Assembly (NCBI GenBank): GCA_015233895.1
Contig: JADFXG010000002.1
Coordinates: 248,001-312,000, forward strand
Direction: 5' to 3'
Length of the DNA: 64,000 bases
Source: Nitrospirota bacterium
Lineage (GTDB): Bacteria > Nitrospirota > Thermodesulfovibrionia > Thermodesulfovibrionales > Magnetobacteriaceae
The translations under genes and the position numbers were made by a program. Shown here in pieces: positions 54,531 to 62,300 of the stretch; position 1 is the stretch's first letter; the number at the start of each line of letters is the position of its first letter. A model generated the notes under the pieces. The model searched no databases, was not told the DNA's origin, and was given only the letters and a program-made list of their open reading frames with translations.

Positions 54531-54989
54531 TTACACGCCAAGGGCTGACAACTCGCCCTCTATCTGCTTTATTTCGTCGCTGCTTCGTTTTATTACCTTT
54601 GACAACCTTTCCTTATCCCAGACCTCTATGATATCCTCCTGCCCTACAACAACAATCTCGGCATTTAGCTCTATCTTTACGTCCTCTCTCAGTGCCGGCG
54701 GAATTAATACCCTCCCCTGCTTGTCCACTTCACACTCTACTGCCGACCCTATAACTTTTCTCTTAAAAAACTTCACAGCCTCGTTTGTCTTAGGAAGGGT
54801 CTTTACTTTTTCCATCAGTGCCTTCCACTCCTCCTCAGGAAATATCTGCAGACACTCGTCATTTAAAGTGGCCGTTATATACAGGTTATTCCCGTAATTG
54901 CTCTTTAAAACGTCGCGAAACGAGGCAGGTACTATCATTCTGCCCTTTTCGTCCAGTCTCTGGTTATGTCTGCCGAAAAATCCTGTCAT
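54531..54989 (-). CDS. mraZ: Transcriptional regulator MraZ
   Basis: A 152-residue MraZ of two AbrB-like repeats: FFGRHNQRLDEKGRMIVPAS with R-x-x-x-D/KGR at the N-terminus and AVECEVDKQGRVLIPPALRE in the second half, followed by a helical end. It forms a ring that binds tandem boxes at its own promoter and damps dcw expression. First gene of the cluster, with three box-like repeats just upstream. Confidence 0.96.
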   Translation of the reverse strand: MTGFFGRHNQRLDEKGRMIVPASFRDVLKSNYGNNLYITATLNDECLQIFPEEEWKALMEKVKTLPKTNEAVKFFKRKVIGSAVECEVDKQGRVLIPPALREDVKIELNAEIVVVGQEDIIEVWDKERLSKVIKRSSDEIKQIEGELSALGV

Positions 54990-55002
54990 CTACCATTTCC
55001 TT

Positions 55003-55044
55003 CCATTGTCATCCACTTTATACCACTTTATCGGTAATTGTCAA
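55003..55044 (-). promoter_or_regulatory. mraZ promoter overlapping MraZ-box repeats
   Basis: On the minus strand TTGACA (55044-55039), 16-base spacer, TATAAA (55022-55017). AAAGTGG occurs at 55029-55023 and 55019-55013 and a related ACAATGG at 55009-55003, each 10 bases apart. The boxes cover the spacer and -10, as expected for MraZ autorepression. Confidence 0.75.
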
Positions 55045-55268
55045 GAAAAAAATTAGTAAAAATTAAAAATTTTTTTATTTTTTTATTTATCAAGCTAAGT
55101 AATTGTTTTTGTTGAAAAACAAGTTATAGTAAATATCATTATGTCTGAGTTTTTTAACTGCAGAAAAACCTCAAAACCTATGAAATTCAATTTCCTTAAC
55201 CAGCAGCAAAATGTTATATTAAAATTCTATGAGGACAACGAACTCACAAAAGAGAGAGGTGTAAACAA

Positions 55269-56768
55269 ATGGAAATAACAATTAAGGATGCTTATGAATT
55301 GGACTACAAGTCGGATTGTCTGGTGCTGCCGTTTTTTGAGACTGCCGACATGGAGCTTTGTGCTGATATAGATGCAAAAATCGGCGGGCTTATTCAGAAG
55401 GTGATAACGTCGGGGGAGTTTAAAGCAAAAGAGGGCCAGTGTGTAGTGCTTTATGTCTCGGGGGTAAGTTTTGACAGACTGTTGTTGGTTGGGTTAGGGA
55501 AAAGAGCGGACATAACGGCTGAGAAATTAAGAAGAGCAGGCTCAAAGGCCTTTGTGCGGGCAAGGGAGTCAAAAACTGAGACTGTTACAATATCAGTGAG
55601 AGCATTAAATGAGACAGAGAAATCAATCGGCGCTTTCAGCCCGCCGTATTACTTTACTGAGGGGGCAATGCTTGGCCTTTACCGGTATCTGAAGTACAAA
55701 AAGGCTGATGATGATAAAAAAGACGAAAAAGAAATAAAAGAAGCTGTGATTTTATCTAAGGACAAAGATTTCCCCGTTCAGTGGCTTACACTTAACACAA
55801 TGGCAAGCACGTTTGCACGGGATCTTGTAAATTCGCCATCAAAGGACATGACACCAACATCGCTTACCGATGTGGCGAAATCTTTGGCGGGAAAAAATCT
55901 GAAAGTTAAAGTATTAGAACAAAAAGATTCGGAAAAAGAGGGGATGTGGTCATATCTGGCTGTAGCAAAGGGTTCGGCAGAGCCTCCAAAGTTTATAGTG
56001 CTTGAATACAACGGAGCCGGAAAGGCTGTACCGCTGGCAATAGTGGGAAAGGCAATAACTTTTGACAGTGGCGGACTGTCTCTTAAACCAGCTGATTCCA
56101 TGGAGGATATGAAACAGGATATGGCAGGAGGCGCTGCAACCCTTGCCATCTTTAAGGCAGTATCGTTCTTAAAACTTCCGATTAACCTTATCGGAGTGCT
56201 GCCGGCAACGGAAAACATGCCGGGAGGGCATGCAATCAGGCCAGGTGATGTTGTGACAGCAATAACCGGAAAGACAATTGAGATTTTAAACACAGATGCC
56301 GAAGGACGGCTTGCGCTTGTGGATGCCATAGGCTACGTCATAAAGCATTACAAACCGGAGGCCGTAATAGATATGGCCACACTGACCGGAGCCTGCTCTA
56401 TAGCGCTTGGCAACGAGGCTGTTGCTATGATGGGTAATGACGAAAAAATAATGGCTGAAATTAGAGAAGCCTCAGATGAAACCTTTGAACGTGTGTGGCA
56501 GATGCCTCTATTTGAAGAGTTCAAAGAATATTTAAAAAGCGATGTGGCAGATATTAAAAACATAGGCGGACGCACAGGCGGGCTAATCACAGCAGCTTAC
56601 TTTATAAAGGAATTTGTGGGAGAGACCCCGTGGGTGCATCTTGATATAGCCTCTACCGCTTTTTTAGCCAAACCTAAGCCGTACTTTGTTAAAGGAGCAA
56701 CGGCAGTGGGCGTTAGATTGCTTTTAGAACTAATCCGAAAGAGAGTCGAAAAAGCACAGAAATCCTAA
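55269..56768 (+). CDS. pepA: Leucyl aminopeptidase (M17, PepA)
   Basis: A 499-residue M17 aminopeptidase with two metals in the active site. The C-terminal catalytic domain has VGKAITFDSGGLSLKP, MAGGAATLAIFKAV and the signature NTDAEGRLALVDAIGY. It removes N-terminal residues from peptides in the cytoplasm; homologues also bind DNA. The ATG has an AGAGAGGTG site. Divergent from mraZ with about 220 bases between; a possible TTGTTT-16-TATAGT promoter sits near 55100. Confidence 0.95.
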   Translation: MEITIKDAYELDYKSDCLVLPFFETADMELCADIDAKIGGLIQKVITSGEFKAKEGQCVVLYVSGVSFDRLLLVGLGKRADITAEKLRRAGSKAFVRARESKTETVTISVRALNETEKSIGAFSPPYYFTEGAMLGLYRYLKYKKADDDKKDEKEIKEAVILSKDKDFPVQWLTLNTMASTFARDLVNSPSKDMTPTSLTDVAKSLAGKNLKVKVLEQKDSEKEGMWSYLAVAKGSAEPPKFIVLEYNGAGKAVPLAIVGKAITFDSGGLSLKPADSMEDMKQDMAGGAATLAIFKAVSFLKLPINLIGVLPATENMPGGHAIRPGDVVTAITGKTIEILNTDAEGRLALVDAIGYVIKHYKPEAVIDMATLTGACSIALGNEAVAMMGNDEKIMAEIREASDETFERVWQMPLFEEFKEYLKSDVADIKNIGGRTGGLITAAYFIKEFVGETPWVHLDIASTAFLAKPKPYFVKGATAVGVRLLLELIRKRVEKAQKS

Positions 56769-57143
56769 ATGAAGCCTGTTGTTAAGACAGAGTTCAGGGA
56801 GGTTCCCTCCTATATCACAAAGGACGGCTCTGAGATACGAGAGCTTATGCATCCATCCGTGCATGGGAATAAAAACCAGAGCCTTGCCAGCGCTGTAATT
56901 GCACAAGGGCAGGAAACCTTGCTACATAAGCACATAAATACAGAAGAGCTCTACCACATAGTGTCCGGCACAGGGCTTATGCACATAGATGGCAGTGAGT
57001 TTGCTGTTAACCCGGGAGATACGGTTTTAATAGAGCCTGGGATTCCTCATAAGATAAAAAACACTGGGCGGGAGCCGCTACAAATCCTCTGTGCATCCTC
57101 CCCACCCTACAGTCACAGTGATACTATCATCTTGTCTAAGTAA
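56769..57143 (+). CDS. Cupin domain protein
   Basis: A 124-residue single cupin: LLHKHINTEELYHIVSGTGL is cupin motif 1 (two His and a Glu for metal), and VNPGDTVLIEPGIPHKIKN is motif 2 with its His. It starts directly after the pepA stop codon and must be co-transcribed. Such small cupins may be isomerases, dioxygenases or sugar-binding proteins; no substrate is evident. The preceding terminator-like stem follows it closely. Confidence 0.88.
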   Translation: MKPVVKTEFREVPSYITKDGSEIRELMHPSVHGNKNQSLASAVIAQGQETLLHKHINTEELYHIVSGTGLMHIDGSEFAVNPGDTVLIEPGIPHKIKNTGREPLQILCASSPPYSHSDTIILSK

Positions 57144-57144
57144 A

Positions 57145-57172
57145 AAGGCGGCCTTTGTAAAACAGCCGCCTT
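57145..57172. terminator. Two-way terminator between the cupin and flagellin genes
   Basis: AAGGCGGC (57145-57152) and GCCGCCTT (57165-57172) form a perfect 8-bp stem, 1 base after the cupin stop and 14 bases beyond the flagellin stop, with A/T-rich flanks on both sides. Confidence 0.75.
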
Positions 57173-57185
57173 ATCATTACAATGT

Positions 57186-58208
57186 TTACTGAATCAACTT
57201 CAGAACAGTTTGCGGTATAGTGTTAGCCTGCGCTAAGACGGAAATACCGGATTGCTGTAAGATCATGTATTTGGTCATATTTGCCGTTTCGTTAGCAAAA
57301 TCAGCATCCTGAATTCTTGACCGGGAGGCCATTGTTGACTCTATAACTGTATCTATATTATCGCTAACTGCTTGAAACTGGTTTTCTTTGGCACCCATTT
57401 TTGCCAATTCCGCTGTAACTACATTCAGTGCGCCATCTACAATAGCGATTGTGTTGGAGGCTGCTGATTTATATCCGTCAACCGATGTAGGGTCGGCAAC
57501 CCTAAGCGCTGCAAGTCCTGTATAGGTGATGGGGGAGGATGCGATATCACTCCAGTTTACCGGATACGGTGTCACATTACCGGTAAGGGATCTGGTGCCG
57601 ACACCGGGAACATAAGCCATAGCGCTGGCTGTGTGTATATCTTTTAGGAACATCATAGGACCATCTTTAGATCCGTCAGCACTAAATATTTTGCCACCAA
57701 CTGAGTCAGTGTTTAATGAGTTTATAACAACGCTAATAGCAGGGTCAGAGGCTGCATAACTTGCAAAAATCCTTGATTTAAAAGTACCGGAGAGAAGTTT
57801 GGTATCATTAAATTTAGTTTGCTCGGAAATACGTCCTATCTCCTCTGTCAGGGAATCAATTTCGTTTTGCATGTATGAGACATCAGTGACACCGTACTGG
57901 CCGCTCATCGCCTGCACAGCAAGTTCTCTCATCCTTTGAAGGTTTGAGGTTATCTGGCCCATGGAACCCTCAGCTGTCTGTGCCATAGAAAGGCCGTCAG
58001 CAGCATTCCGCACAGCTATAGTAAGGCCGCGTATCTGAGTCTCCTGTCTTGTTACAATAGCAAGTCCGGCTGCATCGTCCTTTGCAGAGTTTATCCTCAA
58101 ACCCGATGACAATCTCTGCATCGTATTAGCAAGGGGCAGCATAGTCTTTCTCAGGTTTCTCTGCGCGTCTATGGACATAATATTTGTGTTAATCGTTAGG
58201 CCTGCCAT
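57186..58208 (-). CDS. fliC: Flagellin
   Basis: A 340-residue flagellin, the filament subunit exported through the flagellar secretion system. The conserved N-terminal domain (LTINTNIMSIDAQRNLRKT, SSGLRINSAKDDAAGLAI, QTAEGSMGQITSNLQRMREL) and C-terminal domain (VIESTMASRSRIQDADFANE, QANTIPQTVLKLIQ) are complete; the variable middle (about 150-265) is short. GGAGGTG precedes the ATG, and a sigma-54-type promoter lies about 170 bases upstream. No other flagellar genes are nearby. Whether other flagellins exist cannot be told. Confidence 0.96.
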   Translation of the reverse strand: MAGLTINTNIMSIDAQRNLRKTMLPLANTMQRLSSGLRINSAKDDAAGLAIVTRQETQIRGLTIAVRNAADGLSMAQTAEGSMGQITSNLQRMRELAVQAMSGQYGVTDVSYMQNEIDSLTEEIGRISEQTKFNDTKLLSGTFKSRIFASYAASDPAISVVINSLNTDSVGGKIFSADGSKDGPMMFLKDIHTASAMAYVPGVGTRSLTGNVTPYPVNWSDIASSPITYTGLAALRVADPTSVDGYKSAASNTIAIVDGALNVVTAELAKMGAKENQFQAVSDNIDTVIESTMASRSRIQDADFANETANMTKYMILQQSGISVLAQANTIPQTVLKLIQ

Positions 58209-58378
58209 GTGTCACCTCCGTTCATTTGTGTCCTACACATCCTTGTTAGTTTTCTTTTAATGTCCTTATCGGTCATTCTACTTTAACTCCCTGTTTACCC
58301 CTTAACTCCTTAGTTACCTTTTAGCTCCGCTTATGCTTTATTTATTAAATCAACTTAATTTAATCATGACTACATATA

Positions 58379-58394
58379 TGCAATATGCGTGCCA
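58379..58394 (-). promoter_or_regulatory. Sigma-54-type promoter for flagellin
   Basis: On the minus strand TGGCAC (58394-58389), five bases, TTGCA (58383-58379): the full consensus TGGCAC-N5-TTGC. It would start a leader of about 160 bases before the flagellin ATG. The gene would then need an enhancer-binding activator. Confidence 0.75.
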
Positions 58395-58567
58395 GACCCC
58401 ATAACGCATTGATTTATAAGGATATGTTATCTTTGTTGGTTTCTGAGGCAAATTTTGAGCTTTTTGACTTGCGGTACAAATTGCCTGCAGGTAGGAAATT
58501 TTTTCACTCTTAGTACCGCTATAGTATTGACTGGGCAATAAACCCTGGCCATCAACACACCCTATAG

Positions 58568-58596
58568 TTGTTATTTTCCCTTTTGTGTGTTAATAT
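58568..58596 (+). promoter_or_regulatory. Possible sigma-70 promoter for the HD-GYP gene
   Basis: TTGTTA (58568-58573), 17-base spacer, TAATAT (58591-58596), 19 bases before the start codon; both boxes match only partly. No other gene-like sequence is present between 58209 and 58615. Confidence 0.4.
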
Positions 58597-58615
58597 TTAG
58601 TTAGGGGGTGGGGAG

Positions 58616-59854
58616 ATGATAAAGAAGATCCCCATTGAAGAGCTTTGTGTCGGTATGTATGTTGACAGTATAGACGAGAAATGGATACAGACGCCATTTC
58701 TGCTGCACCACTTTTCAGTCACAACCCAAAAACAAATAGCACAAATCAAAGAACTCGGTATTAAGCATGTTCACGTTGATACCGGCAAATCAAGCCATCT
58801 TAATGAGGTTTCTGAGGTTGTTGCTTCTAATAATTTAGAAGATAAAAGCGATAAACTTAATATCCAACCCTTACCGTACACACAAGAAGAGCTTACAAAA
58901 TATTATCACGACATTAACCTTTTCACACACATAGACAGGGACACTCTGATAAAAGGAGCTCTTATTGACTTTTCACTGTATATAAAAAAAGATATCAAGG
59001 TGCATATTTTACAAAAATATGAGGGTAAAAATATAGAAATAACAGATTCATTACTGTCAACCGAGGGAGATATTGCCATAGAGAAGGAATCTACCCATAA
59101 GTACAGAAACTACCTGAATGATCTATCCGGAACGAAATCTTTAAGTGAGCCGGATAAATTTAAACACATAAGGCAATCAATAATCCGAGAGAACTCTAAG
59201 ATACTTATGCATGAGCTTTTGGATGACCCCAGATGTGGAGATAAAATCAAAGAATGCAGAGGTTCAGTTGAGGAGATTGTAGATACGATAGAAAAAAACG
59301 GTATAGTAATAAAGGATTTGTTGACAATTAATAAATATGACTACTATACATACACACATTCGGTAAATGTATGCGTACTTTCTATTGGACTTGCTCTATC
59401 ACTGGGGACATTTACAAAAAGCGAAATACATTCAATTGGTATGGGAGCGCTTTTGCACGATATAGGTAAGAGTTCCATACCAGTAGAGATTTTAAATAAA
59501 CCTTCAATGCTCAATGAGAAAGAATATTCCATCATGAGACAACACGTGCTGATGGCTAACAAGATATTATCCGAACAAAAAATACTGCTAAATGAAATTT
59601 ACCACCCAGTGATGGAACACCATGAGAAACTAACAGGTGGCGGCTATCCTAAAGGACTAACAGATAGTCAAATTCACCCGTGGGGAAAATTGGTATCTTT
59701 GATAGATGCCTACGATGCTTTGACTACTGCCCGTCCATACAAGAGGGCTTTTTCACCCTTTGAGGCACTCTCAGTGATAAGACAACAACTAAATGATTTC
59801 GACCATACTTACTTTGTAAACCTGGTTAAAATACTTGGGTCTATAACCGATTGA
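58616..59854 (+). CDS. HD-GYP domain cyclic di-GMP phosphodiesterase
   Basis: A 412-residue protein. The N-terminal DUF3391-like part (IPIEELCVGMYVDSIDEKWI, to about 130) precedes an HD-GYP domain: THSVNVCVLSIGLALSLG, LLHDIGKSSIPVEIL, HHEKLTGGGYPKGLTDSQI (the GYP motif) and SLIDAYDALTTARPYKRAFS. The metal-binding HD and GYP residues are present, so it is likely to be active on cyclic di-GMP. It would lower the messenger level and favour motility, fitting the divergent flagellin gene. No signal receiver domain is seen. Start ATG with GGGGAG directly before. Confidence 0.93.
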   Translation: MIKKIPIEELCVGMYVDSIDEKWIQTPFLLHHFSVTTQKQIAQIKELGIKHVHVDTGKSSHLNEVSEVVASNNLEDKSDKLNIQPLPYTQEELTKYYHDINLFTHIDRDTLIKGALIDFSLYIKKDIKVHILQKYEGKNIEITDSLLSTEGDIAIEKESTHKYRNYLNDLSGTKSLSEPDKFKHIRQSIIRENSKILMHELLDDPRCGDKIKECRGSVEEIVDTIEKNGIVIKDLLTINKYDYYTYTHSVNVCVLSIGLALSLGTFTKSEIHSIGMGALLHDIGKSSIPVEILNKPSMLNEKEYSIMRQHVLMANKILSEQKILLNEIYHPVMEHHEKLTGGGYPKGLTDSQIHPWGKLVSLIDAYDALTTARPYKRAFSPFEALSVIRQQLNDFDHTYFVNLVKILGSITD

Positions 59855-59876
59855 TGTACAGTCTAAACCATTGCAA

Positions 59877-60845
59877 TCAATTAAAAATAAACTTGGTACC
59901 AACAGCCGGCATTATAAACGACTCAGGAAATGCCTCAGTCATCGCATGTACAGCAGTGAAACCAGTACAATGGCACGGGACAACGCAGGCCGGATTTATT
60001 TTCTTTAACTCAGCTATTGTCTCAGGGATTATCTTTTCAAACAAATAGCCGGATAAATGAAATCCCCCCATTATCGCATATATCTCATGAATTCCTGTAA
60101 GTTTAACTGCATACTTAATTATATTGATTAAACCTGAGTGAGCACAGCCGGTTAGAATCACAAGTCCTTTGCCTGAGACATTTAAGATTATGCTCATGTC
60201 ATCTTTTATAAAAGGGTCGGAACACCACTCAGCCCCACGTTTTATGTAGTGAAAAGGGAAACCTTTTTCAAATTCCGTAGTTCGTGGGATTTCTCCTGAG
60301 ATTAGCACCCTCCCATTATAAAGAGTCGAGGGCTCAGTAACTGTTATTGCAGTAAAATTCTCAGAATAAATGAGAGCCTTATCAATACTTGGCAAAAGTA
60401 TTTCTTCTTTATTTGGCAGCAGCACTTTTCTTTCCAGTAAAGCATCCGGATGAAAATATATATTGATTTTCTGAGTCCTCAGCTTGCCGGCTATCACCTG
60501 TAACCCTCCAACGTGGTCAAAGTGTCCATGGCTTAAAATTATTGATGATACCACTGTTATATCAATATCGAAAACATCAAGGTTGTGGGCGTAGCAGTTG
60601 TGATTCAAACCGGTGTCGAATAAAAAACTCTCTTCTAATTCATCATCTATAATTGACACTATTAAAGAAAAGCCATGTTCTGCCACAGGAAGATGCTCAC
60701 TACTTAATCCGCTGCCGGCTCTGTAACGCTTGGCATGAGCTGTATCAGTCATAAGAATATCTGTATAATTGTCCATTATAACAGAAATTCTTACCTCCTT
60801 GACAGCCTTTAAAAGACTGTCATGTTTAAGCGGTAACATCATCAC
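59877..60845 (-). CDS. Metallo-beta-lactamase-fold hydrolase (DhpA-like)
   Basis: A 322-residue MBL-fold protein: ISVIMDNYTD near the N-terminus, LFDTGLNHN, the metal motif HGHFDHVGG, TGCAHSGLINIIKY and a late HCTGFTAVHAM. This layout is that of the 7,8-dihydropterin-6-yl-methyl-4-(beta-D-ribofuranosyl)aminobenzene 5'-phosphate synthase-like group, often of unknown substrate. Starts with three consecutive ATG codons; AGGAG lies ten bases before the first. Convergent with the HD-GYP gene, divergent from padR. Confidence 0.85.
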   Translation of the reverse strand: MMMLPLKHDSLLKAVKEVRISVIMDNYTDILMTDTAHAKRYRAGSGLSSEHLPVAEHGFSLIVSIIDDELEESFLFDTGLNHNCYAHNLDVFDIDITVVSSIILSHGHFDHVGGLQVIAGKLRTQKINIYFHPDALLERKVLLPNKEEILLPSIDKALIYSENFTAITVTEPSTLYNGRVLISGEIPRTTEFEKGFPFHYIKRGAEWCSDPFIKDDMSIILNVSGKGLVILTGCAHSGLINIIKYAVKLTGIHEIYAIMGGFHLSGYLFEKIIPETIAELKKINPACVVPCHCTGFTAVHAMTEAFPESFIMPAVGTKFIFN

Positions 60846-60922
60846 TGACTTACTCCTATACTAACACTGACAATGATTCTTAGCAAGCAGCGAGAATACC
60901 TAAAAAATTTTTAAATTTACTC

Positions 60923-60970
60923 TTGACAAGACATATGTTATATGATAAGCTATGTATAGATACTACATAG
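60923..60970 (+). promoter_or_regulatory. padR promoter and candidate PadR operator
   Basis: TTGACA stands at 60923-60928. Further on, CTATGTA (60950-60956) and TACATAG (60964-60970) form a perfect inverted repeat containing ATGT and ACAT half-sites 9 bases apart, the style of PadR operators, 19 bases before the padR start. The -10 is not clear (TATGAT at 60941 is too close). Autoregulation is likely. Confidence 0.55.
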
Positions 60971-60989
60971 ATAAAAAAAGGACATAAAC

Positions 60990-61370
60990 ATGAACAGAAT
61001 GCGGCATGGACAGCAACAATGCGGAAAACGGCTTGGAGGTACTCTTGAACTTATGGAGTCGTGCATTCTCCTAACGTTAAAAAAACAAGCAGGGCATGGT
61101 TATGAGATAGCAAGGTCATTAGATAAGCATGGTATGTGTAAACGTGGATTGGGACCACTTTATACGATTCTCAACAAGATGGAAGAGCGGGGGCTAATCA
61201 AATCGCAGTGGGATACAAGCACTAAACATGGCCCTGCCAGACGGATTTATGAAATAACAGAGGGTGGAGTAATTCATCTTGAGGGTTTGGTTGCTATCTT
61301 ACAGGAGACGCTCAAAACGGTTTCATCTGTGATTGATGAATTTAAGTCTAACAGTGGTGAAAAAACATAA
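60990..61370 (+). CDS. PadR family transcriptional regulator
   Basis: A 126-residue PadR: TLELMESCILLTLKKQAGHG, YEIARSLDKHG, then GLGPLYTILNKMEERGLIKS (recognition helix and wing) and PARRIYEITEGGVIHLEGLV, followed by a helical dimerisation end. It begins a row of same-strand small genes and an inverted repeat overlaps its promoter, so it probably represses its own operon in response to an unknown ligand. The N-terminus NRMRHGQQQCGKRLGG is longer and more Cys/Gly-rich than average, as seen in PadR genes beside small glycine-rich metal-linked proteins. Confidence 0.92.
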   Translation: MNRMRHGQQQCGKRLGGTLELMESCILLTLKKQAGHGYEIARSLDKHGMCKRGLGPLYTILNKMEERGLIKSQWDTSTKHGPARRIYEITEGGVIHLEGLVAILQETLKTVSSVIDEFKSNSGEKT

Positions 61371-61409
61371 TAATTATTCTTAACCATAGTAATTAAGGAG
61401 GTTGTGATA

Positions 61410-61610
61410 ATGTCAGTACTTAAAAAGATAAAGAAGATGATCTCAAAGTGTGATGGCTCTGTTTTTGTGAAATCAGTGGGTGATGTTGCAGAGCTGGTGA
61501 GATCGCTTATTGGTACTACAAAAAAGTCGGATTCAACTAAAAATTCATCCGTAAGAAGTGTTTTTACTGGATGCGGCAAAAATGGCACGCTACAAATCAG
61601 ATGCAAATAA
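61410..61610 (+). CDS. Small protein of unknown function
   Basis: 66 residues from ATG 61410, which has AGGAGG eight bases upstream; a GTG six bases earlier has no room for a ribosome site. The sequence is basic and helical at first (MSVLKKIKKMISKCDGSVFV), then VGDVAELVRSLIGTT and a Ser/Lys-rich end with FTGCGKNG. No family was recognised. Placed between padR and the DUF5320-like gene. Confidence 0.6.
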   Translation: MSVLKKIKKMISKCDGSVFVKSVGDVAELVRSLIGTTKKSDSTKNSSVRSVFTGCGKNGTLQIRCK

Positions 61611-61661
61611 GGCGGGCAGCAATGCCGTTTTATGAACAATTTAAAAACGGAGGGTACTAAC

Positions 61662-61880
61662 ATGCAAGGACACGGAAAAGGTATGTGTGACAGTAGCACA
61701 ACAGAGCAGCGTCGTGGCCAGGGGATGGGTAAGGGTTTTTGTCATGGAAAGCGCCTTGACAGCTCAGATTTAACTGATGCTGAGTCTCTCAAAAACCGGC
61801 TGAGTATGTTAGACAAAGAGCGTGATGAGGTAGCTAACCGCCTGTCTAAACTTGAAAAGACAGATACTAATACCAAGTAG
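61662..61880 (+). CDS. DUF5320-like small glycine-rich protein
   Basis: 72 residues beginning MQGHGKGMCDSS, with a Gly/Cys/His-rich first half (RRGQGMGKGFCHGKRL) and a C-terminal coiled-coil-like helix (SLKNRLSMLDKERDEVANRL). This is the layout of DUF5320 proteins that stand next to PadR regulators and NifX/NifB-like proteins. GGAGGG lies seven bases before the chosen ATG; an earlier in-frame ATG at 61632 has none. Metal or iron-sulfur binding by the Cys/His residues is only inferred. Confidence 0.65.
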   Translation: MQGHGKGMCDSSTTEQRRGQGMGKGFCHGKRLDSSDLTDAESLKNRLSMLDKERDEVANRLSKLEKTDTNTK

Positions 61881-61893
61881 TGACGGTTGATTT

Positions 61894-61938
61894 TGCCGGA
61901 GAGTTTCACCGAAACAGCGAGTGTGAAGCTCCTCGGCA
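61894..61938 (+). other. Long hairpin in the padR operon
   Basis: TGCCGGAGAGTTTCAC (61894-61909) pairs with GTGAAGCTCCTCGGCA (61923-61938) with 13 of 16 Watson-Crick matches plus wobble, around a 13-base loop. No T-run follows, so it may be an mRNA-stability or regulatory structure rather than a terminator. Confidence 0.55.
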
Positions 61939-62016
61939 AGAGATGTAGAAATACATTGAAATAAGGGTAAAAGGAGCTTCCTTCTATCTTTAAAGTTTTT
62001 ATTCCAACAGAATTAA

Positions 62017-62256
62017 ATGGAACTAAACCCCTTTGTTAGGTCTGAAAAAGGCAGGGGGAAAAAGCTGGTTGAACATATTGTAAAAAATGGTGTGGAAAGC
62101 GTCTGCACAAAAGAAGATTTGCGTGACAAGGGGCCTGGCTTGATGCTTTATCATCATGGTATAGATACAAGAATTACTGAGTTAACATCAGTAAGTGAAT
62201 TAGTTGCAGACTATTTCGGAAATTCCAGAGCTGTGTTTGCACAAAGGAGAAGTTAG
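62017..62256 (+). pseudogene. C-terminal fragment of a NifX/NifB-like (dinitrogenase cofactor) protein
   Basis: 79 residues that match only the second half of the dinitrogenase iron-molybdenum cofactor family: NPFVRSEKGRGKKLVEHIVK, NGVESVCTKEDLRDKGPGLML and GIDTRITELTSVSELV. The usual N-terminal strand and HFG-type loop are missing, and no ribosome site precedes the ATG. Just upstream, in another frame, KVFIPTELN can be read (61989 region), like the first strand of the family; ELN is encoded on both sides of the joint. This suggests an internal deletion. It might still be translated as a short protein. Confidence 0.6.
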
Positions 62257-62300
62257 AGTGTAATTTATGTTAACTTGTACCAAACGCAAGGAGGGTTGCC

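Noticed and set aside
55141-55278. Small plus-strand open frame before pepA (about 45 codons)
   Set aside because: No ribosome site; it runs into the pepA start in another frame and has no family features.
58209-58330. Sigma-28 flagellin promoter
   Set aside because: TAAAG and CCGATAA are present on the minus strand but only about eight bases apart, far from the normal spacing; the sigma-54 site is a better match.
58350-58538. 62-residue minus-strand open frame upstream of flagellin
   Set aside because: It covers the sigma-54 promoter, has no ribosome site and no recognisable sequence.
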